Shown: positions 33,293 to 40,451 of the stretch, piece after piece | Numbering within the stretch: the first letter of the stretch is position 1 | Layout of the letters: each line of letters starts with the position of its first letter | Assembly: GCA_905216175.1 (NCBI GenBank) | Contig: CAJMSV010000002.1 | Coordinates: forward strand, 1 to 64,000 | DNA: 64,000 nt | Reading direction: 5' to 3' | Source: an uncultured bacterium | GTDB lineage: Bacteria; Actinomycetota; Coriobacteriia; Coriobacteriales; Coriobacteriaceae | Translations under genes and position numbers: made by a program | Notes under the pieces: generated by a model | Told to the model about the DNA's origin: nothing | Database searches by the model: none | Seen by the model: only the letters and a program-made list of their open reading frames with translations

Positions 33293-33328
33293 AAAAGCGC
33301 CCGCCCGCCGTTATGAGCGGACGGGCGC
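33293..33328 (-). terminator. Terminator after agaS
   Basis: On the minus strand GCGCCCGTCCGC and GGCGGGCGGGCGC form the stem and TTTTTG follows, so nagA probably has its own promoter or depends on read-through. Confidence 0.7.
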
Positions 33329-33346
33329 CCTTACAGGGGGACGCGA

Positions 33347-34513
33347 TTAAGCGGTGAAGGGGTGAATCGTCACGCCCTTAACCACGCGGTTGACCGTGCC
33401 GGTGGGGCTCGGCGTATCGGGCGTGTTGCCCACGCGCACGGAGTTGAGCAGGCTGATAGCCTGGGCAAACATCACGAACGGCAGGGCAAGGTAGCCCTCG
33501 GGAAGCGCCTCGTAGCCCTTAAAGGTGAAGGACTCGCCCTCGTAGACGGTAGCGCCATCCTGCTGAACGGCAACGGTGTGCTGAGCGATCTTGTCGCCAC
33601 CGATCTCGTTGAGGATGTCGATGTCGTACTGACGGGTGTAGGCGTCGTTGTTGACGAACACGAAGACGAGCGTCTTATCGTCGACGAAGGACTTAGGTCC
33701 ATGACGATAGCCCATGGAGGTGTCGTAGGAAGTAGCGACCAGACCGTGAGCGAGCTCGAGGATCTTGAGCTGGCTCTCCTGGGCAAGGCCACCGAAGGAG
33801 CCAGAACCCAAGTAGGTCACGCGGTTGAAGTCGCCAGCCAGGTAATCGGCGATCTCGGGCTCACGGGAGATGACCTCCTCGCCCATCTTGGCAATCGTCT
33901 CGACCCACTCGGCCTTCTGCTCATCAGAGGCAGTGTCGAAAATAAGGGTAGAGAGCAGGGTCATGCAGGAATAAGAACCGGTCATGGCGAAGCCCTTGTC
34001 GTTGGCGCGCGGAATGAGCAGCGTCAGCGCGTTGGGATCATCGGCAGACTCGACGGCGAGCTTGCCCTCGGGAGCGCAGGTGATGTTGAGGAACTTGACG
34101 TTGTGGACGAGCTCCTTGGCAACGGCAACGGCGGCAAGGCTCTCGGGGCTGTTGCCAGAGCGGGCGAAGGAAACCACGAGCGTGGGATCCTCGGCGCGCA
34201 GGAAGTCGCGCGGGGCGCTCACGATGTCGGTCGTGGCGATGGGCTTAAAGTCGTAGAGATCAGTGTTGCCAGCGTGACGCAGGTACGGGGCGCAGGTATC
34301 GCCAACGTAGTCGGACGTACCGGCACCGGTGAAGACAACGGACAGACGACCCTCGCCCATAGCGCGAGCCTCGGCCAGGAAGGCCTCGATGGCCTCCTTG
34401 TTCTCGCGATAGATGTTGAGCGTATCACGCCAAAGCTCGGGCTGCTGAGCAATCTCGGCCGTGGTGATCTGGGCGCCGAGCTCGGTGAGCTCCTCGACAC
34501 TCTTCTCGAACAT
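33347..34513 (-). CDS. agaS: AgaS-type SIS-domain sugar isomerase/deaminase
   Basis: Double-SIS protein of 388 residues. The first SIS domain (VVFTGAGTSDYVGD, then VVSFARSGNSPES) and second (VTYLGSGSFGGLAQES, then SYDTSMGYRHGPKSFV) are clear. AgaS converts galactosamine 6-phosphate to tagatose 6-phosphate with release of ammonia. Tagatose 6-phosphate then feeds LacC. GAGAGG lies 8 nt before the ATG. A dre-like TGGTnnnnACCA operator lies 63 bp upstream, matching the adjacent GntR regulator. Confidence 0.9.
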   Translation of the reverse strand: MFEKSVEELTELGAQITTAEIAQQPELWRDTLNIYRENKEAIEAFLAEARAMGEGRLSVVFTGAGTSDYVGDTCAPYLRHAGNTDLYDFKPIATTDIVSAPRDFLRAEDPTLVVSFARSGNSPESLAAVAVAKELVHNVKFLNITCAPEGKLAVESADDPNALTLLIPRANDKGFAMTGSYSCMTLLSTLIFDTASDEQKAEWVETIAKMGEEVISREPEIADYLAGDFNRVTYLGSGSFGGLAQESQLKILELAHGLVATSYDTSMGYRHGPKSFVDDKTLVFVFVNNDAYTRQYDIDILNEIGGDKIAQHTVAVQQDGATVYEGESFTFKGYEALPEGYLALPFVMFAQAISLLNSVRVGNTPDTPSPTGTVNRVVKGVTIHPFTA

Positions 34514-34574
34514 TTCTAATACCTCTCTCTAGAAGTAATCCTCTGACGTGCAATTATACACTTCGGTTGGTTAT

Positions 34575-34588
34575 CTGGTAGTAACCAG
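34575..34588. promoter_or_regulatory. GntR (dre-like) operator upstream of agaS
   Basis: CTGGTAGTAACCAG is a palindrome of the TGGTnnnnACCA type used by NagR and DasR. The same TGGTAGTAACCA core recurs at 38869. Confidence 0.65.
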
Positions 34589-34627
34589 TTAAATGCAAAG
34601 AATCATCATATGGAAACGATGCGAACA

Positions 34628-35359
34628 CTAGTCGCTACGCTGGTGGTAAACCTTGTATTTAAACTGATCGGCACGAGCAACCGAGAGTGTGTACTCCACA
34701 ACCTCGTTTGACTCGTTATACGTAGTCCTGACCAAATCGAGCACAGGCGAGCCCTCGACAATTCCCAAAAGGTGGGCGTCGGTGGGACGGGCTATGCTCG
34801 CATAGAACTCCTCTTCGGCCACGCGTATCTTTTGCTGAAAGTCTTGCTCAATCACATCGTAAAGCGGCTTACGCTCCAGTAGCGGTCGCTTTAGGGACAG
34901 AAATTGACGAACCGGTAGATAGCTGCGTTCGACCATCATGGGCATGTTGTCGGCAGAACGAAGGCGCTTAAGCTTAAAAATGCGATCACCGATACGCAAT
35001 CCCATATGCTCGGCCAGATTTTTATCGGCCTCCATCTCGCAAAACTCGAGAATCGTGGTCTCGGGGTCGCGACCCATCGCGCGCATCTGCTCGGTAAAGC
35101 TGTAGGACTGCATAAGATTGGTTGCTTTTGCCGAACGGTCGGTCACAAAGGTACCGCGACCGTGCTGCCGAACCACCAGTCCTAAACGCTCCAGTTCCTG
35201 CAGAGCCAGGCGTACCGTAGTGCGCGAGAGACCATAGCGCTCCGAAAGTTCGCGCTCGGAAGGAATCATGTCACCGGCGCGATATTCATGGTCGATCTTT
35301 TCGGTCAGAATATCGACCAGCTGATCGTACAGCGGTTGCTTACGCGCTCCGATCGCCAT
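34628..35359 (-). CDS. GntR/UTRA regulator of the amino-sugar locus (AgaR/NagR-like)
   Basis: Regulator of 243 residues. The GntR winged helix ([42 protein letters not shown], about 37-77) precedes a UTRA domain (KLKRLRSADNMPMMVERSYLPV). It probably binds the TGGTAGTAACCA sites at 34576 and 38869 and releases them on an amino-sugar phosphate. GGGAGGA precedes the ATG. It lies between the PTS operon terminator and agaS. Confidence 0.88.
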   Translation of the reverse strand: MAIGARKQPLYDQLVDILTEKIDHEYRAGDMIPSERELSERYGLSRTTVRLALQELERLGLVVRQHGRGTFVTDRSAKATNLMQSYSFTEQMRAMGRDPETTILEFCEMEADKNLAEHMGLRIGDRIFKLKRLRSADNMPMMVERSYLPVRQFLSLKRPLLERKPLYDVIEQDFQQKIRVAEEEFYASIARPTDAHLLGIVEGSPVLDLVRTTYNESNEVVEYTLSVARADQFKYKVYHQRSD

Positions 35360-35444
35360 CCTATCCTCCCTTTTGCTCGAATTCGGCTAACTACCTAGGG
35401 TGTTTAGCATTATCTGTCTGCCACACCCGAATCATCAAGAAAAC

Positions 35445-35478
35445 AAAAGCCGCGCGCTCTTTCGAGCACGCGGCTTTT
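35445..35478 (-). terminator. Terminator of the mannose-family PTS operon
   Basis: AAAAGCCGCG..CTC pairs with GAG..CGCGGCTTTT around TTTC. It lies after the EIID stop; both strands end in T-rich stretches. Confidence 0.8.
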
Positions 35479-35544
35479 AACATACACATGGCTTAAGGGG
35501 TCGGGGCGTGAGCCGCGTAGGGACACACCCCTCAAGCTAGAGCC

Positions 35545-36627
35545 TTACCAGATGCTCGGCCAGAGACCAAGCGGGCCAGCGCCCAGGATGCCAAGGACGA
35601 AGAGCAGGAGAATGCCCTTGGTCGGGGTCCAGCTGTGCTTAGCGAACATGTAGTAAAGCAGCAGCGTAAGCATAAGCGGGACGAGCTTCGGAACGATGGT
35701 GTTGAGGGTGTCGGCAACAGAGAAGTTGACCGGATCCTCGGTGACGGTAGCGTAGGTCACGGACTCCATGCCGTTGCCCAGATCGGCGACGCCGCACTTG
35801 ACCTCGTTGCCGTCGGCATCGGTGGCGGTGCGGGCGATGCCGTCCTCATCGGTCATGGCGATGGTACCGGCCTCAGCGGTCTCGGTATCGATGCCCTCCA
35901 TACCGGTGAAGTTCTCGGCCTCCTTCTCGGAGACGATCACGGTAGTAGGGGCAAGGCCACGGGTGGTGCCGTTGGGGATCTGGAGGTTGATCTGGGTGCC
36001 ACCCATGGTGACGACCAGGCAACCGACGACGAAGACGCCCATGATGGAAGCGGCACGCGTGAAGGCCTGCATATTGGCGGTCAGAGCATCAATAGCGCTG
36101 GTGCCAAGCTTGTAGGACCAGTTCATGAGCCAGAAGCGCAGAGCGAACTGGACGGCGTTGAAGATCACCAGGAAGATGATCGGCGCAGCGGCGTTGCCGT
36201 TGATGGCCATGTTGGAGGTGATGCCGGCCGTGATAGGCACGAGCGTCAGCCAGAACAGGGCGTCACCGATACCACCGAGCGGGCCCATTGCGGCGACGCG
36301 GACGGCGCGGATCGTGGGGATGTCAACCTTGTTCTGCTCGAGCGAAAGCACGATGCCCATAACAAAGGTGACGAGGAACGGGTGGGTGTTGAAGAACTCC
36401 AGGTTATGGCTCATGGAAGCCGCGAGGTCGTTCTTGTTGGTGTGGATCTTCTCCAGACCGGGGATGATGGAGTAAAGCCAGCCAGCGGCCTGCATGCGCT
36501 CGTAGTTGAACGATGCCTGCAGGAAGCAGGAGCGCCAAGCCATCTTGTTGAGGGTCTTCTGGTCGAGCTGCGGAGCAGGAGTGAGATCCTCGTAGTGCTC
36601 CGGGATCACATACTCATTAGATGCCAT
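35545..36627 (-). CDS. PTS mannose/sorbose-family EIID with inserted region
   Basis: Membrane subunit of 360 residues, longer than the usual 270-300. The N-terminal EIID core is typical (RSCFLQASFNYERMQAAGW, then GPLGGIGDALFW). Between residues about 225 and 315, a hydrophilic acidic stretch (GTTRGLAPTTVIVSEKEAENF and on to VTEDPVNFSVADTL) is inserted before the last hydrophobic segments. The ATG at 36627 has GGAGGTGA upstream and overlaps EIIC by 11 nt. With EIIC it forms the channel, probably for N-acetylgalactosamine or galactosamine. Confidence 0.87.
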   Translation of the reverse strand: MASNEYVIPEHYEDLTPAPQLDQKTLNKMAWRSCFLQASFNYERMQAAGWLYSIIPGLEKIHTNKNDLAASMSHNLEFFNTHPFLVTFVMGIVLSLEQNKVDIPTIRAVRVAAMGPLGGIGDALFWLTLVPITAGITSNMAINGNAAAPIIFLVIFNAVQFALRFWLMNWSYKLGTSAIDALTANMQAFTRAASIMGVFVVGCLVVTMGGTQINLQIPNGTTRGLAPTTVIVSEKEAENFTGMEGIDTETAEAGTIAMTDEDGIARTATDADGNEVKCGVADLGNGMESVTYATVTEDPVNFSVADTLNTIVPKLVPLMLTLLLYYMFAKHSWTPTKGILLLFVLGILGAGPLGLWPSIW

Positions 36628-37417
36628 CTTCGAAGTCACCTCCGTCAGAAACAGCTGCACCCTTCAGCTCGGTCTGCTGCTGGAAGTCCCAGAAAGCGAT
36701 GCCGAAGCCGATGAGAGCGAGGATGAGCAGAGCAGGGGTTGCCAGCGAATCGTTGGCAACGGTGATGAGCGCGAGGCCGAAGCCCATGAGGAAGAAGCCC
36801 CACATATCGCGGTTCATCATAACCTTGAGCAGGACGGCGAAGCCGACGAAGCGCATCATGCCGCCTGCAGCGGACAGACCGGTCTGCAGCCACGTCGGGA
36901 TGGCAGAAGCGATGGTCTGACCGATGGTAGCGCCAGCGATGAAGAACAGGGTGACGACGACAGCGAAGATCAGGCCGAGCAGAGCCATGGCGAAGTAGTT
37001 CAGGCGCTCGATGCCCTTGGTGTCCGCGTTGTGAGCCATGTTATCGGCCGTGGACATAAGCGGGGACATAAGCGTGAAGACCAGGGTAACGCCAAGCTGG
37101 CCAAGCAGAGCGAACGGAATGGCGAGGCCGACTGCCGCGTTGGGCTCGAGGCCCGTGGCGATAGCGAGAATGGCTGCCATGATGCCGCCGATGACGGCGT
37201 TAGGCGGCTGAGCGCCTCCGATCGGCATGTTGCCGATCGTCATGAGCTGATAGGTACCACCCACGAGAAGACCGGTGTTGAGGTCGCCAAGGATAAGACC
37301 GATGACGGCGCCGGTGACGATGGGCTGATAGAGAGACTCGAGGAAGTCAAACTGGTCGATTGCCGCGATGAACGTAACAACGAAGACCAGAGCGATCTGG
37401 ATGATCGAGTATTCCAT
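36617..37417 (-). CDS. PTS mannose/sorbose-family EIIC
   Basis: Integral membrane permease subunit of 266 residues with eight or so hydrophobic segments. The family stretch GGTYQLMTIGNMPIGGAQPPNAVIGG is clear. It partners EIID to translocate the sugar. AAAGGAGGAG precedes the ATG. The gene is translationally coupled to EIID and lies 90 nt after EIIB. Confidence 0.9.
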   Translation of the reverse strand: MEYSIIQIALVFVVTFIAAIDQFDFLESLYQPIVTGAVIGLILGDLNTGLLVGGTYQLMTIGNMPIGGAQPPNAVIGGIMAAILAIATGLEPNAAVGLAIPFALLGQLGVTLVFTLMSPLMSTADNMAHNADTKGIERLNYFAMALLGLIFAVVVTLFFIAGATIGQTIASAIPTWLQTGLSAAGGMMRFVGFAVLLKVMMNRDMWGFFLMGFGLALITVANDSLATPALLILALIGFGIAFWDFQQQTELKGAAVSDGGDFEDGI

Positions 37418-37507
37418 CTTGCTCCTCCTTTCAAAATGTATGTACGCACTTTGGATTTCACGTACAGAACGTCAGGGTTTCACTCCTGACAACGTGGATC
37501 ACGAGGA

Positions 37508-37990
37508 TTACGAGAAGAGCTTGCTCGTGTCCTCAACAGGCGTGCTCGGAACGCGCCTGATCTCCAACTCCACCCCCAATTCCTGCAGCTCTTTAAACGC
37601 AGCGACATCCTCGTCGTTAACTGCGACGGAGGTGGCGACTTGGCGCTTTCCTTCCGACATGTGCATGTTGCCGATGTTTACCTTCTTTATAGGCACACCG
37701 CCCTTGACGAGCGTAAGCACGTCTTCCGGTGTTTCGGCCACGATGAAGATCTTCTGGCGCGGGCTCGCCTTGCCAATGACGTCGATGGTCTTCTGCAGAG
37801 AGAAGAAACGCGTAGCGACGCCGGCGGGAGCGGCCATCTTCATGAGGTTCTGGCGCATGGTGTTGGTCGCCACGTCGTCGTTGGCGACGAGGATGAGGTT
37901 GGAGCCCAGAGTGGAGTTCCACTGGGTGGCAACCTGACCATGAACCAGTCGGTTATCGATGCGGGTAAGAAGAATGTTGGGTTCTGCCAT
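37508..37990 (-). CDS. PTS mannose/sorbose-family EIIB
   Basis: Cytoplasmic phosphocarrier of 160 residues. His17 in LTRIDNRLVHGQVATQWN is the phosphorylation site. It passes phosphate from EIIA (His9) to the incoming sugar. The orphan homologue at 27722-28204 differs exactly at this His. AAGGAAG lies 9 nt before the ATG. Confidence 0.92.
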   Translation of the reverse strand: MAEPNILLTRIDNRLVHGQVATQWNSTLGSNLILVANDDVATNTMRQNLMKMAAPAGVATRFFSLQKTIDVIGKASPRQKIFIVAETPEDVLTLVKGGVPIKKVNIGNMHMSEGKRQVATSVAVNDEDVAAFKELQELGVELEIRRVPSTPVEDTSKLFS

Positions 37991-38026
37991 GTTGATCAGC
38001 TTCCTTTCGTTATTTGCTGACGACAG

Positions 38027-38308
38027 TTACTTGATCTCCTGAATCGCGTAACGCGAAACGTCTACGACGGCTCCGGATCGGACTTTGATCTGGACCTTTT
38101 CGCCTTCGATGCCTTTTACGGTTCCGTAGATACCGCCGGCGAAAAGAACCTCCTGACCCGGCTTGAGCTCGGTATGCAGCTCCTTGAAGTACTTCTGCTT
38201 CTTCTTCATGTTGATTTGCGACCAGATGGTGTAAATCAAGCCCATGATGACAAGCAGGCCCAAAAGAGCGATCGAGGAGCTCAAGACGCTGGCTCCGAAA
38301 TCGGCCAT
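38027..38308 (-). CDS. YajC-like single-pass membrane protein in the PTS operon
   Basis: Protein of 93 residues with one N-terminal membrane segment (SSIALLGLLVIMGLIYTIW), a basic stop-transfer stretch (NMKKKQKYF) and a cytoplasmic YajC-type beta domain (LKPGQEVLFAGGIYGTVKGIEGEKVQIKV). YajC normally associates with SecDF. Here its ATG overlaps the EIIA stop (TAATG) and EIIB follows 36 nt on, so it is an integral part of the PTS operon. It may help assemble or regulate the EIIC-EIID complex. Confidence 0.78.
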   Translation of the reverse strand: MADFGASVLSSSIALLGLLVIMGLIYTIWSQINMKKKQKYFKELHTELKPGQEVLFAGGIYGTVKGIEGEKVQIKVRSGAVVDVSRYAIQEIK

Positions 38309-38751
38309 TAGATGCCGTCCTCGTCGCCGAAGATATCCTCTTCCTCGGCACCAGCAACGGATGCGACCGTCTGGGCGGTGATGCCCGTCTGGCCAACGGT
38401 CACTGCCTGCTCGCCAAGCTCGGCAAGCGTGGCATTGCCGCGGAGGAACAGAAGCTCAATAACCATGGGAAGGTTGGTGCCAGTCAGAACCTCGACGTTG
38501 TCGACATCCTGGGCAATCATCATCGACTGGTTGAACGGGGTGCCGCCAAGCAGGTCGGTAAAGACGAGCACGCCATCGCACTCCTCGCGCATGGCGGTAA
38601 TAGCGGCGCGGAGATCCTCACCGTAGGAAGCAGCCTGGTCGCCCTCAAAAGGAACGACGGTAAAAGCGGGCTGGTCGCCGGCAACCATAGCGATAGCGCT
38701 AGCTAGGCCGGGTGCGAACTGTCCATGACCGGTAAGAATAAAGCCAACCAT
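38308..38751 (-). CDS. PTS mannose-family EIIA
   Basis: First gene of the PTS operon, 147 residues. His9 in the N-terminal FILTGHGQFAPG is the phosphorylation site, and DLLGGTPFNQS is the second conserved loop. The C-terminal 30 residues are acidic. It takes phosphate from HPr for the EIIB at 37508. A TGGTAGTAACCA operator and LytTR-like repeats lie upstream. Confidence 0.9.
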   Translation of the reverse strand: MVGFILTGHGQFAPGLASAIAMVAGDQPAFTVVPFEGDQAASYGEDLRAAITAMREECDGVLVFTDLLGGTPFNQSMMIAQDVDNVEVLTGTNLPMVIELLFLRGNATLAELGEQAVTVGQTGITAQTVASVAGAEEEDIFGDEDGI

Positions 38752-38868
38752 TCAAATTTCCCTTCCGAAGGTGTGTACAATCTGAGTCCGATGATTTTCG
38801 GAAGCCAGCGGGCGCTCGCCCTTAAAGCTTCTTAGAAAGCGTTCTTTGAAGACCAGTGGTTTCTAAAC

Positions 38869-38880
38869 TGGTAGTAACCA
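38869..38880. promoter_or_regulatory. GntR (dre-like) operator upstream of the PTS operon
   Basis: TGGTAGTAACCA, identical to the core at 34576. A degenerate ACCAGTGGT lies 15 bp before it, and ACCAGTT half-sites are repeated at 39146 and 39156. Confidence 0.6.
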
Positions 38881-38954
38881 CGTGACGTGTTGTTGTCACT
38901 ATATCACCCCAGAAGAGGTCGCTTTCGTTGATTCATACGGTAAAACGTTTTTGC

Positions 38955-38984
38955 ACCGCTCACGGTGATATTTCGACCGTTTAC
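38955..38984 (+). promoter_or_regulatory. LytTR-like direct-repeat pair in the PTS/DUF2975 gap
   Basis: ACCGCTCAC (38955) and ACCGTTTAC (38976) are 21 bp apart; the second extends to ACCGTTTACCGGT. The 698-bp gap 38752-39449 contains no convincing gene, only regulatory sequence. A cre-like TTGAAACCGTTTCGAA lies at 39012. Confidence 0.45.
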
Positions 38985-39174
38985 CGGTCGTTAACACTTC
39001 TACCTGCGTTTTGAAACCGTTTCGAAATGCTTTGGCAAAAGATCGGAACTTTTCCTGTCCCTAAACAACGCAGGGCGGCTAAAAATAGCGTGTAGAAAAA
39101 TTGCAGGTCATTGTGAAGATATGTGAATTGGTCTTTTTGACTTAATACCAGTTAGAACCAGTTTTGAGATTATC

Positions 39175-39221
39175 GGTGAACGGTAGTTTTCGACCGTTCA
39201 CCGGTTACTTGCAATCGTTTG
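39175..39221. promoter_or_regulatory. Inverted and direct LytTR-like sites
   Basis: ACCGTTCAC occurs on the minus strand at 39183-39175 and on the plus strand at 39192. ATCGTTTGC follows at 39213, again 21 bp after the plus-strand copy. Confidence 0.4.
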
Positions 39222-39411
39222 CAGTTGTTTTCCCATATGAATTAGGGAAACACAATGGAGCGCTTGCGCGATCAAGGGAAGTTTTGACATTTGTCCTCAT
39301 CCCCGCGCCAAACTCCGACACCCAAAACGAGCTAATAGTTCATGCTAATCGTTTTCAATCATTACTTACTCAGAATACGTAATTATTTATCGTTTATCGT
39401 TAATTCTGATA

Positions 39412-39425
39412 TGATACATGTATCA
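39412..39425. promoter_or_regulatory. Palindromic operator overlapping the DUF2975 promoter
   Basis: TGATACATGTATCA is a perfect 14-bp palindrome that overlaps a TATGAT -10-like box at 39409. It would suit autoregulation by the HTH protein of the same operon. Confidence 0.45.
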
Positions 39426-39449
39426 ACCAAATCGCCGATTGGAGGGGTT

Positions 39450-40088
39450 ATGGTCCATCGAAACGCATCTATATCGAATGAAACCATCAGCCGCGAACAG
39501 ACGATAGCCAAACTGAGGAAGCTCGCTCGCATCTGCAAATGGGCCACGATCTGCATTACCACCGCGCTCGCTCTGGGACTCCTCGCAGTCATTGCGATTG
39601 ACCTTCTACTCATATTTCCTGGCCTCTCCCAAGGGTCATGTCTCCAATCCGTAGAACTTCAAGCCGGCGAAGGGCCGTGCCTGGCTATCGTCGGTACCGA
39701 TGCGCAGGCCCCACTTATGCTCGTCGCACACGATGGTCACACTGCCATAGGAAGCCTCTTGATGACATGTCTCGCGCTTGCCATCGCGATAAGCGTGCAC
39801 AGGCTTTTCTTCAACATTGAAAAGAAAGGCAGACCCTTTGACCTCGAATGCAACCAGACGCTTCGTCGAGTAGGACATTTATTCCTTATCGGCGGCGTTG
39901 CCGTGAGGCTTCTTGGTGCCGTAATCACGGGATTGATACTCTCAGGATTTGGCGGCAGCTTTACGGATGCGTTCGTCGGCCAGTTATTCGAGCCCTCCAT
40001 GCTCTTTGCAGGCCTGATTATTTGCCTGATTGCCAGTATCTTCCGCTACGGGTATATCCTGCAAAAACAAGATGACGAGTTGCTCTAG
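39450..40088 (+). CDS. DUF2975-type membrane protein
   Basis: Protein of 212 residues from the ATG at 39450, which follows GGAGGGG; longer upstream frames lack a ribosome site. Four hydrophobic segments lie near residues 32-55, 100-120, 145-170 and 180-200, with a short polar exterior loop between the first two. DUF2975 proteins of unknown function are typically encoded with a small Cro-type HTH protein, as here (9-nt gap). Confidence 0.72.
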   Translation: MVHRNASISNETISREQTIAKLRKLARICKWATICITTALALGLLAVIAIDLLLIFPGLSQGSCLQSVELQAGEGPCLAIVGTDAQAPLMLVAHDGHTAIGSLLMTCLALAIAISVHRLFFNIEKKGRPFDLECNQTLRRVGHLFLIGGVAVRLLGAVITGLILSGFGGSFTDAFVGQLFEPSMLFAGLIICLIASIFRYGYILQKQDDELL

Positions 40089-40097
40089 GGGGAATCC

Positions 40098-40337
40098 ATG
40101 ATTATTCTGCGGCTTGACCGCATGCTCGCCGAACGCAAGATCTCATCCAAAGAACTTGCGGAACGCGTGGGCATCTCCCAAGTCAATATGTCGCGCATAA
40201 AGACTGGCAAGGTTTCTGCCATACGTTTTTCAACTCTTGACGCGATATGTCGGGCACTCGACTGCCAACCGGGCGATGTACTGGAATATATATCCGACGA
40301 TGAAGCCGATAGCCTTTTTGGACTTAAAGATGAATAG
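40098..40337 (+). CDS. Small Cro/CI-type HTH regulator
   Basis: HTH protein of 79 residues (LAERKISSKELAERVGISQVNMSRIKTGKVSAIRFSTLDAICRALDCQPGDVLEY). It resembles the YozG-type partners of DUF2975 proteins. GGGGGAATCC precedes the ATG. It probably represses its own operon, possibly through the palindrome at 39412, with the membrane protein as modulator. Confidence 0.82.
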   Translation: MIILRLDRMLAERKISSKELAERVGISQVNMSRIKTGKVSAIRFSTLDAICRALDCQPGDVLEYISDDEADSLFGLKDE

Positions 40338-40372
40338 CCATAATTAAGCCGCCAATCACGCCCTCAACGCAA

Positions 40373-40409
40373 AAAGTCCGCCAGAACGACTTCCGTACTG
40401 GCGGACTTT
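40373..40409. terminator. Bidirectional terminator
   Basis: AAAGTCCGCCAG and its exact complement flank a 13-nt loop between convergent genes, with A and T runs on the outer sides. Confidence 0.8.
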
Positions 40410-40451
40410 CTGCTGTCTATCGGCTAGATGCTCGATGAGCCGTGCGACTCT

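Noticed and set aside
39012..39027. cre-like site TTGAAACCGTTTCGAA as a CcpA site
   Set aside because: One mismatch to the cre form and CcpA is not established in this lineage; it may simply be part of the ACCGTTT repeat family.
39164..39382. 72-codon plus-strand frame in the PTS/DUF2975 gap
   Set aside because: No ribosome site, starts inside operator-like repeats, and no recognisable sequence.
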